Shown: one piece after another, positions 28,201 to 40,600 of the stretch
How positions within the stretch are numbered: position 1 is the first letter of the stretch
How the letters are laid out: each line of letters starts with the position of its first letter
From: Chamaecrista fasciculata
Lineage: Eukaryota > Streptophyta > Magnoliopsida > Fabales > Fabaceae
Length of the DNA stretch: 64,000 nt
Direction: 5' to 3'
NCBI GenBank assembly: GCA_003254925.1
Contig: QANZ01010964.1
Location: forward strand, 1 to 64,000
Made by a program: the position numbers and the translations under genes
Notes under the pieces: model-generated
What the model was told of the DNA's origin: nothing
The model's database searches: none
Seen by the model: only the letters and a program-made list of their open reading frames with translations

Positions 28201-29458
28201 ACCTTAAGGGAAAAAAAATAGAAAAGGTCCAAATATATATATATATATATGAGCAGTAGAAATCAAATACTAGAAACATATCAAGATACTTTGGATTGAT
28301 TTCCGAACAATAAAATACTATATAAACTCTTTCAGACACCACCACAAGAATAAGCAATTGGACAACATTTTGTATGTTTGAAGGAAAAGATTCAAAGCAA
28401 ATGATGGTGAGTGAATCTCACAATACATAAATGATAAATATAATCGAAACGACTAACAAAGGGGACAATGATACTTTCCATGTTGTTGGGGTGCTAATGA
28501 AGAGGATTTATGGCAAGCGGAGTCTAAGATTTTGAGTCCGTCAATAATGACTACTACAAGGTAAATACGAGACCGACAACAAAGAGGAAAGAAGAAGCTG
28601 GAATGGGGTGTTAATTGGCTGAGGCGACATGGCAAATTACAAGCAGTTAGATTAATTGACGGTCCAGATTAGCTTAATTTCTGGGAACTTCAAGATTTCC
28701 AATTTTTACAGGATTCGATTATGCAAATTAAAATGAGCATGGTTAAAACTTTTAAAATTGGATTCATTTTTAAGGTAAACATTTATGTGTGGATAAGCAC
28801 GAAAATCCTATCAAAATTAAGAAAGACATGCCAATGTCATTTGAGAATTTGTGAAGATAAACGTAAACTCATTTATAATTAGATAAGCTTGTCTCACTTA
28901 AATTATTAAAAAACTCATGATGAATTAAATCGGTGTAAATATTTAGTGGTTTAAATACATTACATATTAGTAGTCGACCCTCATTAGCTCATATAGTCGA
29001 AGCCCTAGTCTCCCACCCCACAGCCGCTACCTACCACTGCTATCGTTGCTGTTGCCGCTACTTGCCGTTTCCACTAGTCACTGCGTAGTCAACGCCAAAG
29101 CTCGCCACGCTGTCAACGATTTCCTCTGCCTGTCGTTCGGTATGTCTTTCTTCCATTTTTATTCTCATATTTCTCTGTTCTCTGTCTGCCGCTATGAGTT
29201 GTCTTCCCTTTTAGAGTTTCGGTATTTCTCCTATTTCTCACGTTGATGTCTTGTGCTCTGAAATTTGAATGCTTGTGTTGAAAATACAGGGAAACACATT
29301 TTGTTTTGAATACGTAAGTTAAGACTTGAGAGACATGTTTTTGCTTATACTCTGTATTCATTCTCTTATTTGGTCTTCTTTCTCTGTTTTATACTATGAA
29401 AGCTTAGTATTATTATGAGTTTATGATTTATGTGATCTTGTTTAAGAAGCATTTAATC
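25253..29458. other. long AT-rich intergenic region
   Basis: No convincing gene in 4.2 kb. A 158-codon minus ORF (27500-27976) starts with plausible residues but turns into low-complexity Phe/Ile/Tyr sequence and is rejected. A GC-richer patch at 28980-29140 ('ccacagccgctacc...cgctgtcaacg') looks like a captured gene leader or transposon fragment but has no frame. (at)n tracts occur near 28229-28250. Confidence 0.4.
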
Positions 29459-30106
29459 TAGGGGTGAGCAACCCACCAATCCCGCGAGCCTGCAAAAATC
29501 AACCCATAACTACAGCTACGGGTTCAGTTGGTTCGGGTTCGCAGGTTGGTTTAGGCTCAAAATTTTCAACTCGCACACTTGTGGGTTGGGTTGCGAGTTT
29601 GTATTTTTTTAACCCAACCCAACCTGCGAGCCCGCATATAAATTTTATTTATTTATTTTTTATATATGTTTATGTATTTTTATAAAAATTTTGTATGTTT
29701 TTTATGTATTTATATTATTAATTCTTTATAAATAAAATATTTTGATTTTAAAATTAACATAATTACATATATGTATTATATTTACATATGTTATGGAGTA
29801 TATTTTAATTGATTTATATATATATAATAACTATGTTATTTTAATTTTTATTATGTGTAAGTTTTTTTATTCACTATTCACAATTTATAATAATATTTTT
29901 TTGTTATGAAAATTATTTTAAAAAAATTACAAACTCAACCCGCGCGTTCAACCCAACTCAACCCAACTCGCAACTCTGCGGGTTGGATTGGTTCGGTTTG
30001 AGTTTTAAAATTACAAAATACAACTTAATCCAACTCGCAGATTGATGTGCGGGTTGAGTTGATATTTTTTTCAAACTCAATCCAATCGAGTCCGTGCTCA
30101 CCCCTA
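29459..30106. mobile_element. hAT-like non-autonomous element with aacccaacc arrays
   Basis: Starts taggggtgagca and ends tgctcacccccta-type (tgctcacccc, ta), giving perfect 12-base inverted termini. The flanking octamers atttaatc (29451-29458) and atttagtt (30107-30114) match at 6 of 8. About 180 bases at each end are full of gggttggg/cccaaccc and 'actcgca' motifs; the centre is AT-rich. Same architecture as 8413-9110 but with a different subterminal motif. No transposase. Confidence 0.8.
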
Positions 30107-31596
30107 ATTTAGTTCATTTACTTGCTTGAAAAAATGCATTTAGTCTATTATATTTAGTAGTGGAGAAAAAGTTTATATTATTTGTATGAAGAGATGTATT
30201 TAATAATAAATTAAATGCATCTCTTAAACTGCAATAAAAAATATATAGAAGATTTATATATATATATTTTGGCCAAGAAGATTTATATTTAATATATTAA
30301 AAATAATTATTTATTTTGTCATCTGGTCTGATCGATGTTTCGATTAACTAAATCAATCAGACCGTGAACCGAACAATTGTCCAAATCTTTATCCAGTCCA
30401 ATCTGACAATATTGATCCATATCCATCAGATTCACCGATTCACAAATACGTTACATATTTATGGAGTCTTATTGATATTAATTGTAATTAAAATTAAGAA
30501 AAAGTGTGATTAATACATTGTCATCTATAATAATTTTTTTTATAAATATTGATTTAGTCTATTACTCCAAAATAATTGAAGATCTTTAATATATGAACAA
30601 ATAAATATCTTTTTCAAAAAATATCTTTTTCAAATATTAGTGGTTGATTCGTTCAATTTATTGAACAAATAACTGTTAGCAAAAAGAAAATAGAAGAACG
30701 AGTATAATCTTTTTAAAATATTATTTTGATAACTTATTAATTGAAATATTGTTTTTGTGTCAAGTATCACTTTTCAATTTTCATTCTAGTGTCAAAATAA
30801 AAAAAATCAGTATCTAGTTCGTTGTTTAGTTCGAACTTCGAAGTTGGCAGTTGGGATTAGTGAGTCAACGGGGTTTGCCTTCACAGATATAAGGCCGCCA
30901 TGCCTACGTGTACGATCTCTACAGGGGTATTTTCGTACTTTGAATTCATCCGATAAACGCAAGTACAGGAAGGACAAAAAAGGAAAACAAAAGATCAGAG
31001 ATGAGAAAAAAAATAAACAAAAAGAGAATGAATAAATAACACGGAGGTGAGAGGTTTCGTTCGTCTTTGTCTCAGAGACCCAAGAGGCAAAGAGCACAAC
31101 ACAAAACACAAGGGAAGACGATATAATACAAAAGCAGAGAGACGAAGCGCGAGGTGAATGAAATTGTCTGAATTCGTTTTCAGGGAGCGACGGCGAATTG
31201 TTCGCAGCTTCTAGTTTCTCTCCTATTCTCGATCTACTTTCGCTTAACTTCACTCTCACGTTATTCGACTGCTCACACCTGAGAATATTTTCTCGCCGAT
31301 CTATTTATTCGGCGCTTCAATTTTCGCGGTGATTTCTCCCGTCTTCCTCCTCTCTTCTCTTTTGCTGTCTCAATTCGTTTTTATGGAGTTTACTGACGTA
31401 ACCTAACGGGTTTCGTATCAGGAAGCTTCAGTACTTAATGTTTCACGTTTGTTCGTATATGTTAGTGTGTACTTAATTCAACACAAGCCGACATTTGTTT
31501 TGATTCTAAATATTGTCATTTTCGTTTCATCTGAATTTGTTGAATTTAGGGTTTTTAATTGGAGCGAGGATCAAAGAGAGCTGAAGCCTTTGCAGT
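30107..31596. other. spacer, then promoter and leader of ATXR3
   Basis: 30107-30800 is AT-rich with no gene; a 'gaccgtgaaccg/tcggtctgat' patch at 30320-30420 resembles a dispersed repeat. 30800-31596 is more GC-rich and purine-rich, as expected for the promoter and 5' UTR of the gene starting at 31666. A minus-strand ORF there (30807-31259) is an antisense artefact. Confidence 0.4.
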
Positions 31597-31632
31597 ATGA
31601 GCATCGATAGCCCCGGCCGAGGGGAGAGTTAG
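31597..31632 (+). promoter_or_regulatory. short upstream ORF in the ATXR3 leader
   Basis: ATG AGC ATC ... TAG encodes 11 residues (MSIDSPGRGES) and ends 33 bases before the main ATG at 31666. It could dampen translation. That it lies in the mature leader is an inference; no transcript data are available. Confidence 0.4.
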
Positions 31633-31665
31633 GGTTTCGAGCTTCTGACAAGTCTTGAGATTTCC

Positions 31666-34600
31666 ATGGGTGATGGAGGCGTCGCATGCATTCCTTTGCA
31701 ACAACATATTATGGAGAGGTTGCCAAATGCGGGCAAGAATGGGAACGGGTTCAATTCCAAGTTGCTCAAGCTGGCCGACAGTGAGGGAAAGAAGAAGATG
31801 AATGTGAAAAAAGTAGAGCTGGCAAAGAAGGTAGAAGTGGGAAAGAGTGAGTTGGTAGGGGACAGGGTGTCCAAGAGCATTGACGAAATTGACAGTGGTG
31901 AAATCTACGCTAAGAAGTCACAAAAAGAAGACGTGGAAGAGGGTGAATTGATCACTTTGAAGTATCCAAGAAGTGAATTGGAAAATGGAGAGTTTGCGCC
32001 AGACAAGCCTCGGAGAAGTGAAATTGAGAACGGGGAGATTGTCAACGAGGAATGGAAGAAAAAAGAGCTAGAGAAGGGAGGGAATCATTATGGGAAATGG
32101 AGAAAAGAGAACGTTGAGAAAGGGGAGATAGTTCCAGAGAAGGGCAGGAAAGGAGAAGCAGAGGATGACTTGGAGTATGGAGAATTCATTCCTGATAGAT
32201 GGCATAGAGGAGAAGTGGGAAAGAACGATCATGATTACAATAGAAGCCGCAGGCATCAGTTTGGTAAGGGCAGAGGAGGGAGGAATGAACGGGAACGTAC
32301 ACCACCTCCTGGGAGATATTATTATGCTGATAGAAAGAAAGAATTTAATAGAAGTGGGAATCAGCATGCCAAGAGTGTTCCTAGGTGGGAAAATGGACAA
32401 CAGAGGAATATAAGGATCAGTTCAAAAATCGTAAATGAGAAAAAAAATGAACATAGCAATGATAGAAACCATGCATGGGATTACTCTTCTGGGAGTCGGT
32501 TGAAACGCCATGGTAATGATTCAGACAGCAGTGAGCGCAAGCATTATGGAGACTATGCTGGTTTAAAAACTAGAAGGCTTTCTGATGAGGCCTGCCGTAC
32601 TGTCTCTTCAGAGTATACCTCTGGTGGCTCTGTGGAAAGGTCCTATAGAAATTCTTTTTCATCATCTTCAAAATCATCAGTGGACAAGTACTCTAGGCAT
32701 CGTGAGTCTTCTTTGTCCACCAGGAAAGCTTATGACCGGCATGTTCGAAGCCCTGGTCATTCTGAGTGGTCCCCACGGGATCGAGGTAGGTATTATGGTC
32801 ATAGGGATATTACACTAGTGTCTGGTGACAGATCCCCCTATGGTCGTGATAGATCTCCTTATAGCCGGGAGAAGTCTACTCATGGTCATGAGAAATCTCC
32901 ACATGGTGTGAATTGGGATAGAAGCGGCAAAATATCAAGTCCTACTCACGTTGAACGGTCCTCTACAGATGGAGGCAGACACAATGGCCGCAGGGACGGG
33001 ACTCCAAATTTAGTAGAGCAATCCCCCCTGGGTCAAATTAGGCAAACTAGTCAAAGAGAAACTGGTAGTAAAATTCTTTCAAGTGAAAAACATATCTCAG
33101 AAGTTAGTTGTAAGGAGCTTGAAGATAAACAGATTCAAAGAGAGTCAAACTGTTCACTTTCAGAATTTCAAGAAGAAAGAAATTGCCGTGATACCAATCT
33201 ATCTATTGAGAATAATTCCTGCAGTAAACCTGAGAAGGAACAAGAGTCTTGCAGCCCAGCTGTACACTGCAAAGAATCTCCTCACTTTGAGCCACCTCCT
33301 GATGAACTGCCTTCTATGGAAGAAGATATGGACATATGTGATACCCCTCCACATGACCATGTGGTGGCAGATACGTCATCAGGGAAGTGGTTTTACCTTG
33401 ATTATAGTGGCGCTGAACATGGACCTTCTAAATTATGTGAAATCAGGGCCCTTGTTGATGAAGGAGTATTAATGTCAGATCACTTCATCAAACACTTAGA
33501 TAGTAACAGGTGGTTAACTGTTGAAAATGCAGTGTCTCCATTAGCAGGTCAAAATTTTTCGTCCATTGTCTCTGACACCATAACTAAGCTGGTAAGCCCA
33601 CCTGAAGCTCCTGGTAATTTTTTGGCTGATAGTGGTGATATATTTCGATCTGTTCCTGAGAATTATCAGGAATTGTCAGATCCTTTGCTGCAGCCAATGG
33701 TATGCCCTGATGATATCGTGGTTGCATCTGAACATCTGGAAGACCTACACATTGATGAAAGGGTTGGAGCTCTCTTAGAGAGTTATGATGTCACTCCTGG
33801 GATGGAGCTTCAGGCAATAAAGGGTATCGTTACCTCTCAATAGCATTTTTTTTTTGTCAATTTCTTTCCTAAAATCAAATATTAAAAGATTCCTAGAATT
33901 GTGCTTTTTCAATTTTCTGACATTTTATTCTATTCAACTTGTTCATGCAGAAGCTTTGCAAATAAATTTTGAATATGCAAAATGGGAGGGATTGGGAGTC
34001 TGTGAAGGTATGTAATTGCTGGGCTGTGCTTGTTTATGTTCATATATTTTTTCTTTATGACGTGTTTTTATTTATCAATTATGTAATTTTTACTCTTGGT
34101 TCATTTTGGTTAGATATGTGTTCATTTACAAGCAGTTTGATCATCATCTTTGATTTGAAGATTTGTGTTTGGTGTTATATTCAAATAGTTAATTGTTTTT
34201 GGCAGTTTCTTTTTTTAATATTTCATCAATTTTAGGTATCTTCTAAGTTGAAACCTGGTAATATGGAGGTTAATTTGTTGAAAACCTCCAATAGCTTAAT
34301 TTGGTTTTGAATGTTGACAAGTTGACTGTACTCTATTGAGAGATTGATGAAAAATTTGACCTTAAATATTTATCATTCATCAAATAGGTCTGCACTGTAG
34401 TTTGGGAGTAATATAGTAATTGCATTTTAAGTTGATGCCTGGACTCGAAATAGTTCATCTATGGTTTATGTAATTCTTTGGTGGTTACTTTTAATATATA
34501 TGATGATATGGTGATTGGCATTTCATTTAATTTTTGGCTCCTTTTGCTTGAATTTTCTATTTCTCTTGGTCAAACAAAATAGTCACATTATGTCCTTCTC

Positions 34601-37600
34601 TCAGTCATGTAGCCTGTGTAGTATGTCATTGCAGCTTTACAATGGGTAAGGTGACTGTGTATATATATATTTGGATGATCCAGGCCAAAAAAAAAAAATA
34701 TTTGGATGATCAAGAGAAGCAAAGCTCAAAACTACACAGCAACTAATCTAGGAAAAGAAACTTCTAAAAATCCCCTTACACCACCGAACTGGATGCTCCA
34801 TTAACACCATTAATATTTTGCAAACTGATTAGGAGTAGGAATCAGTTCTTTTGTCTTGAAGCTTTGAGGTTAAGGTTTCATTTTCTTTTTGTTTCATATG
34901 TGCAACTTAATTTTTTGTTTGATTATTAATCTTCAGCTTGCTTTGAGTTGTGAAATGTAAATGGATGCAAAGTACCTAACGGTATGGAACAATTTTTTGT
35001 TTTCTTCTGTATGCTCAGGTTTTCCTTGGCATGAAGAGTATGATCCAAGAACTGATCTAGTATCTAGAGATTCCGAGCCTCAGTCAAATAATGACAAGGA
35101 CAGTGGCTTTGCCTTTGGTGTTCCGGATGACTGGTATTCTGCCAGATGGTCATGCAAAGGTGGTGACTGGAAGTGGAATGAGGATGTCCAAGATATATCT
35201 TTTAGGAAGAAACTTGTCCTAAATGATGGATTTCCACTATGTCAAATGCCAAAATCTGGGTGTGAAGATCCTCGCTGGCTTCTAAAAGATGACTTATATC
35301 ATCCTTCTCAAAGCATGAAGCTTGATCTCCCTCTTTGGGGCTTTTGTGCTGATGACAGAGTTGTTAGCAGTGCTATGAGCAGATCAACTCAAAGTAAGGC
35401 TGCTTTTGTCAGAGGAATGAAGGGAAATATTCTTCCTGTAATCAAGATTAATTCATGTGTGGTTAATGGCCAGGGATCATTGATCACTGAGCCACGTCAT
35501 AAAGTCCAAGGCAATGATAGATATCAGTCGAGGAAAAGTCAGCCTTTCCCTCTAACTGGCGATAACAGAAGTTCAACTGAAGATGATTCTCAGTCAAAAT
35601 CAGTTTATGATCAAGGTTCTTACCGGAGCATCGAATTTATTAACACCCCAAAAGACCGTAGCTGTGCTGTCCATGACATGCAGGTACAATTAAGTGAATG
35701 GTATTATCTTGATGATTCTGGGCATGCAAGAGGACCTTCATCATTTTCAGAGCTACAGGTTTTAGTAGATCAAGGAATTATAAAAAAATACAGCAGTGTT
35801 TTCAGGAAATGTGATAAACTATGGGTTCCTGTTACATCTATTTCAGAAACTTCTGATGTTGGTCTCAGCAACCACCAGGAAAGTACTTCGACATTTGGTG
35901 AATACTCTGAGCTTCCAGTGTTACAAACACTAGGTGTTTCGTCGAGTGGCCCTCACTCAAATTCCAGTTTGTTTAATAGCATACACCCTCAGTTTGTTAG
36001 TTACACCTGTGGGAAGCTGCATGAATTGGTAATGAAATCATTCAAGAGCCGGGAATTTGCTGCAGCTATAAATGAGGTTTTGGATCCCTGGATCAATGCA
36101 AGACAGCCAAAGCAAGAACTAGATAAACAAATATATAGGAAGTCAGGTAATAGTTATTCCTTACCTTGTTTGAGCTATCCTGTTTCTGCCTTCTATTTCA
36201 ACATCAATAACAATACACTGCCATGCATATTTTTTTTTTCTCAAAAAAACTGCCATTCATAATGTTCCTTCTACCTTGACTATATTGTCAAGGTATTACA
36301 TAGTTATGGTGTTATCTCTTTCCTTCTTATGTAAGTCTTTAGTTTTTTCTTTTCTTTTCCATTTTATGGAAATTGTAGTTGTATGTTAGCCTGACCACCT
36401 CAAGTCATATGCATATGGTATGATTTATGTGCTTGTTTTTCTGCTTTTTCTTCACTGTTCAGAATCTTCAATACATTGAGTATATTCATAACCTGTTAAA
36501 TTGAACTGCCTGCTTATGTGGCTCTAAACTTTTTGTGAGCTGATTAATTTTCCTGTAGCCTTATGGATTAACTTGACATGTGCAGGTTGAGCTCAAATTT
36601 TCCATCCTGAGCAATTTTGTGGTTTCTTTTTGTTTTTAACTTGTCATGCGTGCATGCAGAGTTTATGCATTTTACAGTGTAATACCAGCAGATTTTGTTC
36701 AAGTGGTTGTTTCACTAATATTATCTTAATACTTTTTTGGTTGTATGTTTCGGGGTATTTGAATTTCAGAAGTTGATTCACGGGCTTCCAAAAGACCCCG
36801 GGTGTTGGTGGATGATAGTGAAGAGGATAGTGAAATGGAAGATGGTGGCCTAACTGTCCAGAAGGATGAATTCACTTTTGAGGATTTATGTGGTGAAGCT
36901 ACTTTCTTCAATGGAAAAAGTGGTCTTGTTGATTCCGATATGGGAAGCTGGGGTTTATTGGCTGGTCATATGTTGGGCCGAGTCTTTCATTTTTTGAGGT
37001 CTGATTTGAAGTCCCTTGCATTTGCTTCGATGACTTGTAAACACTGGAGAGCTGCAGTCAGGTTGTATAAGGAAGTTTCCAAACAGGTCAATCTGTCATC
37101 CCTTGGCCCTTCTTGCACTGATTCCATGTTGTGGAATGTTGTGGTAAGTTCTCTCTATATTTGTTGTTCAACATTGTCTGAATGTTTTGCCTTCTTCCAT
37201 ATCTAAAAGAATTGCTTGTTTACAGAATGGTTATGAGAAAGACAAGATCAGATCGATTATTCTAACTGGTTGCAAGAATATTACTGCTGACATGCTAGAG
37301 AAGATTATTCTTTCCTTTTCTTGTCTATCTACTATAGACATTAGAGGGTGTAGCCAGTTTGGAGAGTTGACTCCAAAATTTTCTAATCTGAAATGGATAA
37401 AGAGCCAAAGTTCACACATAACCAAAATCGTAGAGGAGCCGCATAAAATCAAGACCCTTAAGTGGATTAGCGAGAAAACTTCATATGTTTCCAAGAACAG
37501 TGGCCTAGGTACTGTGGATGATTTTGGTGAACTGAAGGATTATTTTAATAGTGTGGAGAAGAGAGATGCATCAAAGCAATTATTCCGTCAAAATTTGTAT

Positions 37601-40600
37601 AAACGATCAAAATTATATGATGCAAGAAGTTCCTCTTCCATTCTATCAAGGGATGCCCGTACTAGACGATGGACCATTAAGAAATTTGAAAATGGGTACA
37701 AGAGGATGGAGGAATTTCTTAATTCGAGCCTGAGGGAAATTATGAAGGAAAACTCCTGTGAGTTTTTTGTGCCCAAGGTACACTGATTAGATTAATTCAT
37801 TTCATGTCACTATTTTGGAGAAGTTCTTCACTTCTTTGTTTCTCATGAATCTCAAAATTTTTCTTATTTTGTTATTAGGTTGCAGAAATTGAGGCTAAAA
37901 TGAAAATTGGCTATTACAGCAGCCATGGGTTGAGCTTTCTCAAGGATGACATAAGTAGAATGTGCCGTGATGCAATAAAGTAAGATTTTGTTTTATGTTC
38001 CCTTTTTATTGTGGATGCTAGATTCTAAATGAATATGAGATAGGGTTTACACGAACCAACAATACATAGCCCCTGGAGTTTCATATAAATTGCAAAGATC
38101 CTGATTGAGTATTGAATAAGGCTATCAAAATTCAAATGTTAAATGAAGTGAATTCTTCTTTTTTTTTGTTATGGGGCCTCTTTTGCTTGGCTTTAGGATG
38201 TATGTATCATCTCAGCTGCTTTATAATCATAATTATCTACTAAGTTTCTATGAAATGATTGGATGGCTTACATACATCTTAGGACTACTACATCCTCTTA
38301 TTGTCTTCTAATTTATCTACGATAATTCATATTATATAAACTGCCTTGGTTTATGTTTTTGTTAATTTGCCAAATCTTTCCTGAGTCGTTGAATGTGTGT
38401 GATTAATTTGAAAAATCAATTTCTTGTCTCCCTTTGTTAATTATCCTTGGATTGATATGCTTAATTCTTTCAGGGCAAAGAATCGGGGTGATGCTGGTGA
38501 TATGGATCATATTATTAAATTATTTATTCGGCTTGCAACACAGTTGGAAAAGAGTTATAAGTCTTTCCAAGACAGAGATGCACTATTGAAATCATGGGAT
38601 AATGGATTGTGTTCTACTTCCTTGAAGTATAAGAAGAATAAAGTAATGACAGAGAGGAAGTATAGGAGTAATGGAACACTGGGTGGTTTGGGTAATGGAA
38701 ACTATGTCTCTGAACGGGAGCTTAGGAAACGATTATCAAAATTAAATAAGCAATCTATGAGCTCAGAAAGTGAAACGTCTGATGACTTTGATGGGTCTTC
38801 TAAATATGGCAACAGTAACAGTGAGACTACAACCTCATGCACTGAAAGTGACCAAGAAGTCCATTCAAGAGGCCAAACTGCAGAGTCAAGAGATGGATAC
38901 TTCATACCTGGTGAAGGACTGGATTTCACAACTGATGATCGTGAATGGGGTGCTCGCATGACAAAAGCAAGTCTGGTTCCTCCTGTAACTCGGAAATATG
39001 AAGTAATTGATCACTATGTCATTGTTGCTGATGAGGANNNNNNNNNNNNNNNNNNNNNNNNNNNNNNNNNNNNNNNNNNNNNNNNNNNNNNNNNNNNNNN
39101 NNNNNNNNNNNNNNNNNNNNNNNNNNNNNNNNNNNNNNNNNNNNNNNNNNNNNNNNNNNNNNNNNNNNNNNNNNNNNNNNNNNNNNNNNNNNNNNNNNNN
39201 NNNNNNNNNNNNNNNNNNNNNNNNNNNNNNNNNNNNNNNNNNNNNNNNNNNNNNNNNNNNNNNNNNNNNNNNNNNNNNNNNNNNNNNNNNNNNNNNNNNN
39301 NNNNNNNNNNNNNNNNNNNNNNNNNNNNNNNNNNNNNNNNNNNNNNNNNNNNNNNNNNNNNNNNNNNNNNNNNNNNNNNNNNNNNNNNNNNNNNNNNNNN
39401 NNNNNNNNNNNNNNNNNNNNNNNNNNNNNNNNNNNNNNNNNNNNNNNNNNNNNNNNNNNNNNNNNNNNNNNNNNNNNNNNNNNNNNNNNNNNNNNNNNNN
39501 NNNNNNNNNNNNNNNNNNNNNNNNNNNNNNNNNNNNNNNNNNNNNNNNNNNNNNNNNNNNNNNNNNNNNNNNNNNNNNNNNNNNNNNNNNNNNNNNNNNN
39601 NNNNNNNNNNNNNNNNNNNNNNNNNNNNNNNNNNNNNNNNNNNNNNNNNNNNNNNNNNNNNNNNNNNNNNNNNNNNNNNNNNNNNNNNNNNNNNNNNNNN
39701 NNNNNNNNNNNNNNNNNNNNNNNNNNNNNNNNNNNNNNNAGGTGGTTAACTGTTGAAAATGCAGTGTCTCCATTAGCAGGTCAAAATTTTTCGTCCATTG
39801 TCTCTGACACCATAACAAAGCTGGTAAGCCCACCCGAAGCTCCTGGTAATTTTTTGGCTGATAGTGGTGATATATTTCGATCTGTTCCTGAGAATTATCA
39901 GGAATTGTCAGACCCTTTGCTGCAGCCAATTGTATGCCCTGATGATATCGTGGTTGCATCTGAACATCTGGAAGATCTACACATTGATGATAGGGTTGGA
40001 GCTCTCTTAGAGAGTTATGATGTCACTCCTGGGATGGAGCTTCAGGCAATAAAGGGTATTGTTACCTCTCAATATCCTTTTTTTTTTGGTCAAATTTCTT
40101 TCCTAAAATCAAATATTAAAAGATTCCTAGAATTGTGCTTTTTCAATTTTCTGATATTTTATTCTATTCAACTTGTTCATGCAGAAGCTTTGCAAATGAA
40201 TTTTGAATATGCAAAATGGGAGGGATTGGGAGTCTGTGAAGGTATCTAATTGCTTGGCTGTGCTTGTTTATGCTTATATATTTTTTCTTTATGACGTGTT
40301 TTTATTTATCAATTATGTGATTTTTACTCTTGGTTCATTTTGGTTTGATATGTGTTCGTTTACAGGCAGTTTTATCATCATCTTTGATTTGAAGATTTGT
40401 GTTTGGTGTTATATTCAAATAGATAATTGTTTTTGGCAGTTTCTTTTTTTAATATTTCATCAATTTTAGGTATCCTCTAAGTTGAAACCTGGTAATATGG
40501 AGGTTAATTTGTTGAAAACCTCCAATAGCTTAATTTGGTTTTGAATGTTGACAAGTTGACTGTACTCTACTGAGAGATTGATGAAAAATTTGACCCTAAA

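Noticed and set aside
30807..31259. 150-codon minus ORF
   Set aside because: Antisense of the purine-rich ATXR3 promoter/leader; no domain.
38424..39959. Long ORFs running through the 702-N gap on both strands
   Set aside because: Most of their length is N. Only the flanking ATXR3 exon parts are real.
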